A stretch of DNA of 64,000 nucleotides from Phytohabitans rumicis (lineage in GTDB: Bacteria; Actinomycetota; Actinomycetes; Mycobacteriales; Micromonosporaceae). The stretch spans positions 2,790,001-2,854,000 of the forward strand of contig NZ_BLPG01000001.1 of NCBI RefSeq assembly GCF_011764445.1. Reading direction: 5' to 3'. A model generated the notes under the pieces. It saw only the letters and a program-made list of their open reading frames with translations, did not search any database and had not been told where the DNA came from. Of the stretch, positions 16,334-27,810 are shown piece after piece (the first letter of the stretch is position 1; the number at the start of each line of letters is the position of its first letter). A program made the position numbers and the translations under genes.

Positions 16334-18284
16334 GTGCCGGACCGCAAGCTGCAACCGCTGCTGCACGACCTCGTCACCACGACGTCGGCGCCGACGACCG
16401 CGCTCAGCGGGCCGGACGGGCAGATCGGGGCACTGGCGTCCAGGGCGTGTTCCATGCCGACGCCCGCGCGCTCGCGCGGGCGTCGCTGCTGGTCGACGGC
16501 CGCGAGCCGGAGCCCATCGGGTACGCGCCGGCGGGGCCGGGCGCCGACCGCTTCGTCTCCGTCGTGCGGTGGCTCGGCGACCCCATCCCCGACCCCACCG
16601 TCCGCGTCGACCGGCTCCGCCGGGTGGTCCCCGGCGGGATGAGCGAGGAGATCGTGGTCAGCTCGACCGCCGACGTGCCGGTCCGGGCCACGGTCACCCT
16701 GGAGGTGGCCTGCGACCTGGCGCCGATGGAGGTGGTGAAGTCCGGCGGCTCGGTCCCGCCGGTGTCCCCCGCGGACGCGCTGACCTGGATCGCGCACGGC
16801 ACGACCGTGCGCGTGACGGGCGACGGCACGGCCTCCGGCAGCGGCCTGCTCTGGGACGTCGACCTGCCCACCCGCGGCAGTGCCACGCTGCGCTGGCAGG
16901 TGCGGGTGGACGACACCCGGGCCGCGGTCGCCGCGCCGAGCGGGCCGATCGAGTGGTCCCGCCCGGAGGTGACCGCCGACGACCACCGGCTGGTCCGGCT
17001 GCTGGACCGGTCCCTCGACGACCTCGCCACGCTGCGGCTCGCCGAGCAGGGCGACACCTTCCTCGCGGCCGGCGTGCCCTGGTACCTCACGCTCTTCGGC
17101 CGGGACAGCATCTGGGCCGCCCGCATGCTCCTGCCGCTCGGCACCGGCCTGGCCGCCGGCACGCTGCGGGTGCTCGCCCGCCGGCAGGGACGGCGGGTGG
17201 ACGCGCACACCGGCGAGGAGCCCGGCAAGATCATGCACGAGCTGCGCCGGGACGAGTTCACGAGCCTCCCGCCCGCGTACTACGGGACCGTCGACGCCAC
17301 TCCGCTGTGGGTCAGCCTGCTGCACGACGCCTGGCGGTGGGGCATGCCGGCGGACGAGGTGGCCGCGCTGCTGCCCGCCCTGGAGGCCGCCCTCGACTGG
17401 CTCGGCGGCCACGCCGACTTCCTCCGGTACGTCGACACGACCGGCCGGGGCCTGGCCAACCAGGGCTGGAAGGACTCCGGCGACGCGGTGCGGTTCCGCG
17501 ACGGTCGCCGCGCCGAGCCGCCGATCGCGCTGGCCGAAGTGCAGGGGTACGCGTACCAGGCGGCCGTGCAGGGCGCCGCGCTGCTGGACGCGTTCGGCCG
17601 GCCGGGCGGCGACCGGTGGCGGGAGTACGCCGACGCGCTGGCCGAGCGGTTCCGCGCCGCGTACTGGGTGGACGGCCCGCACGGGCGTACCCGGCACTGG
17701 CGCTCGACGGCGGCGGGCGCCCGGTCGACGCGCTCACCAGCAACATCGGGCACCTGCTCGGCACCGGGCTGCTGACGCCCAAGGAGTCCGCCGCGGTGGC
17801 CGACGCGCTCGCCCTGCCGGCCATGTCGAGCGGGTTCGGGCTGCGCACGATGTCCACACAGGACGGCGGGTACAGCCCGTTGTCGTACCACTGCGGGTCG
17901 ATCTGGGCGCACGACACCGCGATCGTGATCGGCGGGCTGGCGCAGGCCGGCTTCGGGGCCGCCGCCGCGCGCCTCGCCGACGGGGTACTCGCCGCCGCCG
18001 AGGCGTTCGACTACCGGCTCCCCGAGCTGTACGGCGGGGACTCCCGGGCCGAGGTGGGGCGGCCCGTGGCGTACCCGGCGGCCTGCCGGCCCCAGGCGTG
18101 GTCGGCGGCGGCCGCGGTGGCGCTGCTACAGGCGGCGCTGGGCCTCTACCCCGACGTGCCGGGCGGCGGCGTGACGCTGCGCCCCGGCGTGCCGCTGGGC
18201 GCGATCACGGCGCGCGGCCTCCGCATCGGAGGCGCCCCGGTGACGGCCACCGTCGACGCGCTCGGCACCACCACCCTCACGTGA
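16334..18284 (+). CDS. Glycogen-debranching-enzyme-like amylo-alpha-1,6-glucosidase (two frameshifts as read)
   Basis: 650 residues after restoring two bases. An N-terminal beta-sandwich (GDE_N_bis type: GVFHADARALARASLLVDG) is followed by an (alpha/alpha)6 glycosidase domain with AAGVPWYLTLFGRDSIW, TGEEPGKIMHELR, and the C-terminal HCGSIWAHDTAIVIGGL. GTG 16334 has AGGAGG at 16319-16324. Breaks lie in GGGG at 16427-16430 and near 17700 (TRHW then ALDGGGRPVDALTSNIGHLLGTG). It is divergent from the LacI-led sugar transporter and shares its operator region, so it likely hydrolyses the imported oligosaccharide in the cytosol. The exact linkage hydrolysed is not shown by the sequence. Confidence 0.86.
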
Positions 18285-18334
18285 TCAGGGCGTCCTTCAA
18301 GTTGTTATAGCGACTTGAAGGACGCCCTGATCAC
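18281..18334. terminator. Perfect 22-bp-arm hairpin at convergent gene ends
   Basis: Left arm 18281-18302 (GTGATCAGGGCGTCCTTCAA...) and right arm 18313-18334 are exact reverse complements around a 10-base loop TGTTATAGCG. The glycosidase stop codon lies inside the left arm, and dapB ends nine bases after the right arm. It fits a bidirectional terminator without a T-run. Confidence 0.7.
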
Positions 18335-18342
18335 GGAGGGGG

Positions 18343-19100
<758 letters not shown>

Positions 19101-19172
19101 GTGGAGAACTTATCCCACGCCGCCGGATCAGCTGATGACTATCGTGCCGACACGGCCCCACCATAGGGAACG

Positions 19173-20050
19173 ATGGATCTCCCGCCCGAGCCCGCCGACT
19201 TCGCCGACTTCTGGCGTACGACGCGGGCGGAGCTGATGCGGGGGCCGCTGCGCTGGCGGATCGAGCGGGAGTACGACGACGCGACTCTCGGCCGCCGGGT
19301 CGAGGAGGTCACGTTCGACTCGTCGACCGGGGAGCGGGCGTTCGCCTGGATCACCTATCCGGCGCGCGCACCGATCCGGCGCGGCGTGGTCGTCAGCCAC
19401 GGCTACCAGGGCCGCCCGGACGGGCCTGACGAGCACGTGCCGGTGCCCGGGGCCGCCAAGATATTTCCGTGCGCGCCGGGACTCCCCCGCAGCCACTCCG
19501 CGACCATCCCGGCGAGGGCCGCCGAGCACGTGCTGCACGGCATCCGCGCCCGCGAGACGTACGTGCACCGCTTCTGCGCCGCGGACGTCTGGCGCGCCGC
19601 GTCCGTGCTGCTGGAGCGCTTCCCGGGGCGGAACGGCTGGACTACAACGGCGGCAGCTTCGGCGGGGGCATCGGCGCGCTCGCGCTGCCGTGGGACGACC
19701 GCTTCACCCGCGCCCACCTGTACGTGCCGAGCTTCGGCCACCATCCGCTCCGGCTCGCCGCGCCCAGCACCGGCAGCGGCGAGGCGGTCCGCCGGCTGCT
19801 GGCCCGCGAGCCGCACCTGCGGCCCGTCCTGGACTACTTCGACGCCGCCATCGCCGCGCGCCGCATCCACATTCCGGTGTACGTCAGCGCGGCCCGCCGC
19901 GACCCGGCGGTGCTCCCGGACGGCCAGTTCGCCGTCTACGAAGCCTTGGCGGGCCCCAAGCACCTCTACGTCCTGTCGACCGGCCACCCAGCCAACCCCG
20001 CCGAACTGTCGGCGCGCGACCGCGACCTGGCACACTTCTTCGCGCACTGA
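19173..20050 (+). CDS. Acetyl-xylan/cephalosporin-C-deacetylase-type esterase (frameshifted as read)
   Basis: 292 residues after one base is restored; an alpha/beta hydrolase of the AXE1 family. Visible features are the N-terminal DFADFWR, VVSHGYQGR oxyanion region, ETYVHRFCAADVWRAASVL, the nucleophile elbow GGSFGGGIGALAL and the late His in STGHPANP. The break is in GGGG at 19625-19628 (RFPG then AERLDYNGG). No signal peptide, so it would act on imported acetylated sugars in the cytosol. It is divergent from dapB and followed by a 56-bp hairpin. The segment between residues 90 and 110 is shorter than I expect for the family. Confidence 0.8.
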
Positions 20051-20053
20051 TCT

Positions 20054-20109
20054 TGCAAGGAAGGGCACCTTGTTATGCAAAAAGCGATAACAAGGTGCCC
20101 TTCCTTGCA
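20054..20109 (+). repeat. 56-bp palindrome, copy A
   Basis: Perfect 23-bp arms (left 20054-20076 begins TGCAAGGAAGGGCACCTTG; right 20087-20109) around the loop GCAAAAAGCG. It fills the gap between the convergent esterase and M16 protease genes. A second copy in reverse orientation lies at 45648-45703. It may terminate transcription from both sides. Confidence 0.92.
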
Positions 20110-20110
20110 G

Positions 20111-21364
20111 CTAGACGGGGCCGATGACGGCCAGGGAGGTCGGGCGGGTCAGGAGGTCGGCGGCCAGGGTGTTGACCTCGTCCAGGGTCAGGGCGTCCAC
20201 CCGCGCGAGCATCTCGTCGACCGTGAGCAGGTTGCCGTAGAGCAGCTCGCCCTTGGCCAGCCGGCTCATCCGGGAGCCGGTGTCCTCCAGGCCCAGGACG
20301 TACGAGCCCTTGGCCATGCCCTTGCCGCGGGCCAGCTCCGCCTCGGTGAAGCCCTTCGCGGCGACCGCGGCCAGCTCGGCGCGGGTCAGTTCGAGCACCT
20401 CGTCGACCTTGCCCGGCGCGCAGCCGGCGTACACCGCGAAGAGGCCGGTGTCGGCGTACTGGGTGGAGTAGGAGTAGACCGAGTACGCGAGCCCGCGCTT
20501 CTCCCGGATCTCCTGGAAGAGCCGGCTCGACATGCCGCCGCCCAGCACGTTGTTGAGCACCCCGAGCGCGAAGCGCCGCTCGTCGGGCCGGTCGATGCCC
20601 GGACACCCGAGTACGACGTGCGCCTGCTCGGTGTCCTTGTCGCGTACGACCGTGTCCGGCGACCGGGTGGGCACCACCGACGCGGGCCGCAGCGGCGCGG
20701 GTGTCGCGGAGCCCGCGCCGAGCGACCCGGCGATGAGCTCCACCACGGTGTCGTGGTCCAGGTTGCCCGCGGCGGCGATCACGATGGACGGCGCCGTGTA
20801 ATGCGAGCGGTAGAAGCCCTCGATCTGGTCGCGGGTCATCGGCGAGATCGTCGCCTGGGTGCCGGAGATCAGCCGGCCCAGCGGGTGAGCACCGAAGATG
20901 GCCTCGGCGAAGACGTCGTGCACCTCGTCGCCGGGCTCGTCGTCGTGCATGGCGATCTCTTCGAGGATCACGCCCCGCTCGGTCTCCACGTCCGCCGGGT
21001 CGAGCACCGAGTTGGCGACCACGTCGCACATCACGTCGATGGCCAGCGGCAGGTCTTCGTCGAGCACCCGCGCGTAGTAGCAGGTGTACTCCTTGGTGGT
21101 GAACGCGTTGGTCTCGCCGCCCACCGCCTCGATCTGCGCGGAGATGTCCAGCGCGGACCGCTTTTCGGTGCCCTTAAAGAGCAGGTGCTCCAGGAAGTGC
21201 GAGACGCCGGACAGCTCCGCCGCCTCGTCCCGGGAGCCGATGGCCACCCACACGCCGACCGAGACGCTCCGCATCGACGGGATCGCCTCGGTCAGCACCC
21301 GAAGGCCCGAAGGCAGCACGGTACGACGTACCGTGCTGCCTCCATCGCGTTGGTCGAGCGCCAT
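20111..21364 (-). CDS. M16-family zinc peptidase (processing-peptidase type)
   Basis: A 417-residue metallopeptidase of the insulinase/mitochondrial processing peptidase family. The inverted zinc motif HFLEH is at residues 56-60, the third ligand region ERGVILEEIAMHDDEP near 130, and the substrate-binding RY/GLAYSVYSY loop near 300. It lies directly after pnp, with the pnp stop and this start sharing a base (TAATG), the order seen in most actinobacteria and many firmicutes. Substrate unknown; no signal peptide. Confidence 0.92.
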   Translation of the reverse strand: MALDQRDGGSTVRRTVLPSGLRVLTEAIPSMRSVSVGVWVAIGSRDEAAELSGVSHFLEHLLFKGTEKRSALDISAQIEAVGGETNAFTTKEYTCYYARVLDEDLPLAIDVMCDVVANSVLDPADVETERGVILEEIAMHDDEPGDEVHDVFAEAIFGAHPLGRLISGTQATISPMTRDQIEGFYRSHYTAPSIVIAAAGNLDHDTVVELIAGSLGAGSATPAPLRPASVVPTRSPDTVVRDKDTEQAHVVLGCPGIDRPDERRFALGVLNNVLGGGMSSRLFQEIREKRGLAYSVYSYSTQYADTGLFAVYAGCAPGKVDEVLELTRAELAAVAAKGFTEAELARGKGMAKGSYVLGLEDTGSRMSRLAKGELLYGNLLTVDEMLARVDALTLDEVNTLAADLLTRPTSLAVIGPV

Positions 21365-23730
21365 TAGCGGCGGTGCCGGCGCCGGCGAGGACCGCCCTCG
21401 CTGTCGCCTTCGCCGCCGCCGCCCTCGCGCTCGCCGCGGCTCGGGCCGCGGTCGGCGCCGTCCCGGTCGGCACGGTCGCGCGGACCCCGGTCGCCGCGGT
21501 CGCGGGCCGGCGGACGCTCGCCGCCGTCGGCCTCGGCCGGGGCCTCTTCGCCCTCGGCGCGGACCTTGTCCAGGTAGATCTTGCCGCGCTGGTCGATGTC
21601 GGCGATCTGGACCTCGACCTTGTCGCCGACGTTGAGGAAGTCCTCGACCCTCTCGACCCGCTTGCCGTTGCCCACCTTGGAGATGTGCAGCAGGCCGTCG
21701 CGGCCCGGCAGCAGCGAGATGAACGCGCCGAACGCGGCCGTCTTCACTACCGTGCCGAGGAACTTGTCGCCCACCTTCGGCAGCGTCGGGTTGGCGATCG
21801 CGTTGATCCGCTCGACCGCGGCCTCGGCGGACGGGCCGTTGGTCGCGCCGACGTAGATCGTGCCGTCGTCCTCGATGGAGATCTCGGCGCCGGTCTCGTC
21901 CTGGATCGCGTTGATCGTCTGGCCCTTCGGCCCGATCACCATGCCGATCTTGTCGACCGGGATCTTCACGGTGGTGACCCGCGGCGCGTACTCGGACATC
22001 GTGGCCGGCGCCTCGATGGCCTCCTGCATGACGTCGAGGATCGTGTGCCGCGCCTCGTGGGCCTGCTGCAGCGCGCCGGCCAGCACGTCCGACGGGATGC
22101 CGTCGAGCTTGGTGTCCAGCTGCAGCGCGGTGACGAACTCACGGGTGCCGGCGACCTTGAAGTCCATGTCGCCGTACGCGTCCTCGGCGCCGAGGATGTC
22201 GGTCAGCGTGACGTACTGCGTCTTGCCGTCGACCTCGTCGGAGATGAGGCCCATCGCGATGCCCGCGACCGGCGCCTTGAGCGGCACACCGGCGGACAGC
22301 AGCGACATCGTCGAGGCGCAGACCGAGCCCATCGACGTCGAACCGTTGGAGCTGAGGGCCTCGGACACCTGCCGGATCGCGTACGGGAACTCCTCGCGGC
22401 TCGGCAGCACCGGGATCAGGGCCCGCTCGGCGAGCGCGCCGTGGCCGATCTCGCGCCGCTTCGGCGCGCCGACCCGGCCGGTCTCACCGGTCGAGTACGG
22501 CGGGAAGTTGTAGTTGTGCATGTAGCGCTTGTGCTTTTCCGGCGACAGCGTGTCGAGCTGCTGCTCCATGCGGAGCATGTTGAGCGTGGTCACGCCCAGG
22601 ATCTGCGTCTCGCCCCGCTCGAACAGCGCCGAGCCGTGCACCCGCGGGAGCACCTGGGTCTCGGCGGTCAGCGGCCGGATGTCGCGCGGGCCACGGCCGT
22701 CGATGCGCACCTGGTCGCGCAGCACCCGGACCCGGACCTCGGACTTGACCAGCGACCGGAAGGCTGCGCCGACCTCCTTCTCGCGCCCCTCGAACTGCGG
22801 CGCGACCTCTTCGACCGCCTTGTCCTTGACCCGGTCGAGGGCCTCTTCGCGGTCGGCCTTGCCGGCGATCTTCAACGCCTCGGCGACCTCGGCCTTGGCG
22901 ACGTTGGCAACGGCCGCGTAGACGTCCTCCTGGTACTCCAGGAAGACGGGGAACTCGGCGACCGGCTTGGCCGCGACGGCCGCGATCTCGTCCTGCGCCC
23001 GGCACAGCTCGCGGATGGCCGGCTTGGCGGCCTCCAGGCCGCTGGCCACGACCTCCTCGGTCGGGGCGACCGCGCCGGCGGCGACCAGCGCCACCGCGTT
23101 CGGCGTCGCCTCGGCCTCGACCATCATGATCGCGACATCGCCGTCGGGCAGGACCCGGCCGGCGACCACCATGTCGAAGGTGGCCCGGGCCAGCTCCTCG
23201 TGGGTCGGGAAGGCGATCCACTGGCCGTCGATGTGGGCCATCCGGGTCGCCCCGATCGGGCCGGAGAACGGCAGGCCGGACAGCTTGGTCGACATCGAGG
23301 CCGCGTTGATCGCGATCACGTCGTACGGGTGGGCCGGGTCGAGCGCCAGGATCGTCGCGACGACCTGGACCTCGTTGCGCAGGCCCTTGACGAAGCTGGG
23401 GCGCAGCGGCCGGTCGGTCAGGCGGCAGGTGAGGATCGCGTCCTCGCTGGGCCGGCCCTCACGACGGAAGAACGAGCCGGGGATGCGGCCCGCGGCGTAC
23501 ATCCGCTCCTCGACGTCGACGGTCAGCGGGAAGAAGTCGAACTGCTCCTTCGGGTGCTTGCTGGCCGTGGTCGCGGAGAGGACAACCGTGTCGCCGAGCT
23601 GGACGATCACGGAGCCGGCGGCCTGCTTGGCGAGGCGGCCGGTGGAGAAGGTGATCTCCCGGGTGCCGAAGGACCCGTTGTCGATCACCGCGGTGCTGTG
23701 CTGTGCGCCGAGGCTGGTTTGCTCGGTCAT
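21364..23730 (-). CDS. pnp: Polyribonucleotide nucleotidyltransferase
   Basis: Phosphorolytic 3'-5' exoribonuclease of the degradosome, also able to add nucleotides; 788 residues. Two RNase PH domains, the [25 protein letters not shown] core near the N-terminus (beginning FFRREG), [30 protein letters not shown], then a KH domain with [12 protein letters not shown] and an S1 domain [21 protein letters not shown]. The C-terminal tail is a charged Arg/Asp/Gly-rich extension. The start is MTEQTSLG at 23730, preceded by GAGGAG. It lies downstream of rpsO. No frame break in the whole gene. Confidence 0.97.
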   Translation of the reverse strand: MTEQTSLGAQHSTAVIDNGSFGTREITFSTGRLAKQAAGSVIVQLGDTVVLSATTASKHPKEQFDFFPLTVDVEERMYAAGRIPGSFFRREGRPSEDAILTCRLTDRPLRPSFVKGLRNEVQVVATILALDPAHPYDVIAINAASMSTKLSGLPFSGPIGATRMAHIDGQWIAFPTHEELARATFDMVVAGRVLPDGDVAIMMVEAEATPNAVALVAAGAVAPTEEVVASGLEAAKPAIRELCRAQDEIAAVAAKPVAEFPVFLEYQEDVYAAVANVAKAEVAEALKIAGKADREEALDRVKDKAVEEVAPQFEGREKEVGAAFRSLVKSEVRVRVLRDQVRIDGRGPRDIRPLTAETQVLPRVHGSALFERGETQILGVTTLNMLRMEQQLDTLSPEKHKRYMHNYNFPPYSTGETGRVGAPKRREIGHGALAERALIPVLPSREEFPYAIRQVSEALSSNGSTSMGSVCASTMSLLSAGVPLKAPVAGIAMGLISDEVDGKTQYVTLTDILGAEDAYGDMDFKVAGTREFVTALQLDTKLDGIPSDVLAGALQQAHEARHTILDVMQEAIEAPATMSEYAPRVTTVKIPVDKIGMVIGPKGQTINAIQDETGAEISIEDDGTIYVGATNGPSAEAAVERINAIANPTLPKVGDKFLGTVVKTAAFGAFISLLPGRDGLLHISKVGNGKRVERVEDFLNVGDKVEVQIADIDQRGKIYLDKVRAEGEEAPAEADGGERPPARDRGDRGPRDRADRDGADRGPSRGEREGGGGEGDSEGGPRRRRHRR

Positions 23731-23895
23731 GTCAGAGACGTGCTCCTCTTTTGGTCGTGGGGCCACAACCTTGGGGAGCTACTCAGACGGGCCGGTCTTC
23801 GATCGAAGCGCCCGGGGGCCGGCCTGTGACCGGCTGCCCGGGGGCCACTACCGAGGACCGGTGCGTCGTCCGCTCCCGGGCCCCTGTGGTGGGTA

Positions 23896-23919
23896 GGGGA
23901 GCGACTCTCGCCGCTCCCC
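23896..23919 (-). terminator. GC-rich hairpin after rpsO
   Basis: GGGGAGCG and CGCTCCCC form an eight-bp perfect stem with an eight-base loop, five bases past the rpsO stop. It has no T-run. In other bacteria the rpsO-pnp spacer is an RNase processing and autocontrol region, so this may be a processing site and not a true terminator. Confidence 0.45.
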
Positions 23920-23924
23920 GGGTG

Positions 23925-24194
23925 TTATCGCCGCAGACCGAGCCGTTCGATGATCGTCCGGTAGCGGCTGATGTCCTTCTTGGCCATGTAGTTCAGCAGG
24001 CGACGCCGGCGACCCACCAGCAGCAGCAGACCACGACGGCTGTGGTGGTCGTGCTTGTGCACCTTGAGGTGCTCGGTGAGGTCGGCGATCCGCTTGGTGA
24101 GCACCGCGACCTGCACCTCGGGCGACCCGGTGTCACCCTCGACGGTCGCGTACTCTTCCCTGATCTTGGCCTTGGCTTGCTGGTCGAGCGCCAT
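23925..24194 (-). CDS. rpsO: 30S ribosomal protein S15
   Basis: 89-residue primary 16S rRNA-binding protein of the small-subunit platform, exact family length. Signature [17 protein letters not shown] and the [20 protein letters not shown] region are present. ATG 24194 has AGGGAGAA-type purines ahead. It lies between ribF and pnp, the standard order. The product is intact. Confidence 0.97.
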   Translation of the reverse strand: MALDQQAKAKIREEYATVEGDTGSPEVQVAVLTKRIADLTEHLKVHKHDHHSRRGLLLLVGRRRRLLNYMAKKDISRYRTIIERLGLRR

Positions 24195-24306
24195 TTTCTC
24201 CCTATTTCTGTGGGCTTGTCGCAGTCCCGCCCCGCGGCGTCGTGCAGGCACACGGAACCCAACGTCGTAACACGACGTCCCGGTAACACTACCAGCCCAC
24301 GCTGAT

Positions 24307-25233
24307 CTAGCCGCCCAGCACCGTCCGCGTCAGCGCGACATCCTGCTTGATTTGGGCGATCAAGGGCTCGACGCCGTCGAACTTGACCTGGCCGCGCAGG
24401 TTCTCCACGAACTCCAGTTCGAGCCGCTCGCCGTACAGGTCGTCGTCGAAGTCCAGGATGTGCGCCTCCACCCGGCGATCCTCCCCGGCGAACGTCGGGT
24501 TCGTGCCCACCGACGCCGCCGCCGGGAGCCGCTCGCCCCGGCGGATCACCCATCCGGCGTACACGCCGTCGGCCGGGATCGAGGTGTGCGGGCCGGTCAG
24601 GTAGTTGGCGGTCGGGAAGCCCAGCGTCCGGCCGCGCTGGTCGCCGCGGACCACCACGCCCTCCACCCGGTGCGGGCGCCCGAGCGCCTCGCCCGCCGCC
24701 CGCACGTCACCCGCCGCGACACAGGCACGGATGTACGTCGAGGAGAAGATCGTGCCGCCGCTCGTCACCAGGGCGGAGTCCTCCACCGCGTACCCGAAGG
24801 TCCGGCCCAGGCTGCGCAGGAGCGCGCCGTCACCGGCGGCCTTGTGCCCGAACCGGAAGTTGTCCCCCACCACGACCACGGCGGCGTGCAGGTGCTCGAC
24901 CAGCACGTCGTGCACGAACGCCTCCGGCGGCAGCCGGGAGAAGTCGAGCGTGAACGGCACCACGCACAGCACGTCGACGCCGAGCGCCTCGATCAGCTCT
25001 GCCTTGCGCCGCGGCTCGGTCAGTACGGCGGGATGCGTCCCGGGCCGCACCACCTCCGACGGATGCGGGTCGAACGTGACCACCACCGACTTGAGTCCCA
25101 GGTCCCGCGCGCGTTCCACCGCATGACCGATGGTCGCCTGGTGTCCCCTGTGGACGCCGTCGAACACGCCGATGGTGACCACCGAGCGACCGAACCCGCT
25201 CGGGACCGCCTCGTAGCCCCGCCACCTCTGCAT
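24307..25233 (-). CDS. ribF: Bifunctional riboflavin kinase / FAD synthetase
   Basis: Makes FMN and FAD from riboflavin; 308 residues. N-terminal nucleotidyltransferase domain with [10 protein letters not shown] at about 22-31, the [11 protein letters not shown] segment and the [13 protein letters not shown] motif; C-terminal kinase domain with GFPTANY, GVYAGWV and [18 protein letters not shown] 25233 follows TAAGCT by seven bases with no ribosome site, so the transcript is probably leaderless. It lies between truB and rpsO, interrupted only by the divergent bNACHT gene upstream. Confidence 0.95.
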   Translation of the reverse strand: MQRWRGYEAVPSGFGRSVVTIGVFDGVHRGHQATIGHAVERARDLGLKSVVVTFDPHPSEVVRPGTHPAVLTEPRRKAELIEALGVDVLCVVPFTLDFSRLPPEAFVHDVLVEHLHAAVVVVGDNFRFGHKAAGDGALLRSLGRTFGYAVEDSALVTSGGTIFSSTYIRACVAAGDVRAAGEALGRPHRVEGVVVRGDQRGRTLGFPTANYLTGPHTSIPADGVYAGWVIRRGERLPAAASVGTNPTFAGEDRRVEAHILDFDDDLYGERLELEFVENLRGQVKFDGVEPLIAQIKQDVALTRTVLGG

Positions 25234-25316
25234 GCTGCCCAGCTTATGTGCAGGCGATCGGTCCCCGTTTGCGAGCCATGTCACAAGATCTTGTCTCGCT
25301 GTGCCACCCTCGTCTC

Positions 25317-27810
25317 GTGCCGGGTCTTGAGGTTGCCGCGATCGCGCTCGGCGCGGCGGTGGCGAAGGCGGCCTGCGGCGTCTGGCTCGGCGATCACAAG
25401 CTCGCCTCCTCGGTGGGCGAAAGCGTGATCGACCTGGCCGCCCAGCGGCTGACCTCGGTCCGGGAGCAGCGCCAGTTCCGCCGGGTCTGGGACCAGGCCG
25501 CGGAGCTGATCGCCGAACGGGTGGAGCCCCTGGTGGAGCGCGAGTTCCGCGACCTGCCGCCGCACGAGCGGGTGGCCGCGCTCGACGCGGTCCGGGACAC
25601 CTTCCAGGTGGCCGCCCTCACCGAGGACGACCTGTTCAAGCAGGACCTCGACGCCGGCTACCTCGACCGCTACCTGCGCGCTCAAGATCCCGATCGGGTA
25701 CGCCGGGCGGGGCTCGCCGACGCCGCGGTCCGCCTCTACGACCTGGTGTTGCGGGAGTGCTCCGCGTACGCCATCGAGGTGGCCCGCACGCTGCCCGGCT
25801 CCGGCGCGGCCGGCGTGGCCGAGCTGCTGCGCCGCGACCGCCAGATCCTCGACGACCTCGGTACGGTGCTCGCCCGGCTGCCCGAGCGGCGCGGGGTGGT
25901 CGACTTCGAGCGCGACTACCGCCAGCTCGTGGCGAACCGGCTGGATCAGGTGGAGTTCTTCGGCGCCACCCTGTCCGAGTCCAGCCGGCGCTATCCGCTC
26001 TCGGTGGCCTACCTGAGCCTGACCGCGAGCACCGCCGCCGCACCGAGGCGGAGCGCGAGGAGGTCACCGAGCAGGAGCAGCGGCTGATCGCCAGGTTGGA
26101 CAAGCACCGGCACCTGCGCCAGCTGGCCGGGTACCCGCTGCTGTGCGCCCTGCTCTGCGCGCTGCACCGGGACCGGCACGGCCAGCTCCCGGCGAACCGG
26201 ATGGAGCTGTACGAGGTGGCGCTGCACATGCTGCTGGAGCGCCGCGACCGGGAGCGGCGGATCGCCACCGGGCCGGCGCTCGGCCGCACCGAGCAGACCC
26301 TGCTGCTGTGCGACCTGGCGTACCGGCTGATCCGCAACGAGTGGTCGGACGCGCCCCGGGCCGACGTGATCGGCTGGCTGGCCGCGAAGCTGCGCGCCAT
26401 GCCCCGGGTGACCGCCGATCCGGAGCGGGTCTACCGGGTACTGCTGGAGCGCAGCGGCCTGCTGCGCGAGCAGGTGGAGGGGCGGGTGGACTTCGTGCAC
26501 CGCTCCTTCCAGGAGTATCTGGCCGCCAAGCAGGCCATCGACGAGGGCGACTACGGCGTGCTGAGATCCCACGCGCACCTGCCGCAGTGGCACGAGGTGG
26601 TGGTGATGGCGGCCGGCCACGCGACCGCCACGGGGCGGGAGACGCTGCTGAGCGGGCTGCTCCGCCTCGCCGACACCACCGGCATCCCGCACGAGCAGCG
26701 CGACCTGCTGCGCCTGGTGGCGCTCGGCTGCCTGGAGACCTCCCCGGAGCGATCGCCCGAGATGGAGGCTGCGATCCGGAAGGCCACCGCGAAGCTGGTG
26801 CCGCCCCGGACCGAGGCGGCCGCGAAGGCGCTCGGGCGGGCCGGCCCGTTCGCGATCGACCTGCTCATGCAGGCCCCGCCCCGACGGAGTACGGCGTGGT
26901 ACTGATGATCTCCGCGGCCGCCGAGGCGGGCGATCCCGCCGCGCTGCCGCTCCTGGCCCGGTACGGCGCCGACGCCCGCCCCGACGTCGTGAACGCCCTG
27001 GTCAAGGCGTGGCCCCGCTTCGACCCGGACGAGTACGCCCAGACCGTGCTGCGCGACTCACCCCTGAATGCCGGCTCCCTGATCGTCGAGGATCGCCGGT
27101 TGCTGCCGGCGCTGCGCCACCTGCGGCACCTCACCCGCCTGACGGTGATCCCGCTGCGCCGCCGCGACCCCGTCGACCTGGATTTCGTCCGCGCGCTCCC
27201 CGCGCTACGCCAGCTCAGTGCGGCGCGTGTCGCGGATCTGGCTCCCCTGGCCGGACACCCCCTGGAGGACCTCGTTGTCCTTGGATCGGGTGATTGGCCG
27301 GTGGACCTGGCGCCGCTCGGGACCCTGCCGCGCCTCGACCGCGTCGGCCTGCGCTGCGACGTGATCAACGGAGAAGTGCTCCCCGGGCTTGCCGTGCGGC
27401 ACTTGAGCATGGAGGCGCTGCGGTTCTACGGCATCGACGCCACCGAGTGGCCGGCGTTGCGATCGCTGGCGCTTAACGAGGTCTGGAGCCTGGCACCACT
27501 GCCTGCGATCAGGCTCCCCAGGGTCATGCATCTCATGCTGAACCTCAGCGACCCGCACGCGATCGACGCCCTGCCGGACGCGCCCGCCCTCCAGCGCCTC
27601 GGTCTCTTCGCGACGGGTGATCCGCCCGACCTGTCCCTGCTGCGCGACGCCGCAGTACCCAAGATCATGATTCGCTACAACGGTAGGGGCCCGCTCGACC
27701 TGCGTCCGCTGGCCGGGCGCGCGGGCGTGGAGGTGGAGGTGCCCGGCGGCGTGGAGGTGCTCGGCGAGAGCGGCGAGGTGCGCCGCTTCCTGAGCGGCGT
27801 CAACCCGTGA
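25317..27810 (+). CDS. bNACHT-type protein: NNH helical domain plus leucine-rich C-terminus, P-loop core absent
   Basis: Resembles actinobacterial NACHT-module STAND proteins implicated in immunity. Residues 1-240 match the helical NNH N-terminal region (PGLEVAAIALGAAV, FRDLPPHERVAALDAV, LFKQDLDAGYLDRYLRAQDP, SRRYPLSVAYLSLTA). The next recognisable part, EREEVTEQEQRLIARLDKHRHLRQLAGYP then LLCALLCALHRDR, is the region after the NACHT ATPase. The Walker A GxGKT and Walker B parts that should lie between, roughly 180-200 residues, are missing at about 26035, where the frame also shifts. Winged-helix and superhelical parts (VDFVHRSFQEYLAAK) and leucine-rich repeats follow, with one more break in CCCC at 26879-26882. 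Start GTG 25317 is by family similarity; ATG 25278 is possible. It overlaps the truB end by 11 bases. Confidence 0.75.

Noticed and set aside
21373-23829. Plus-strand ORF of about 820 codons opposite pnp
   Set aside because: Antisense of pnp, with repetitive charged composition and no recognisable motif.
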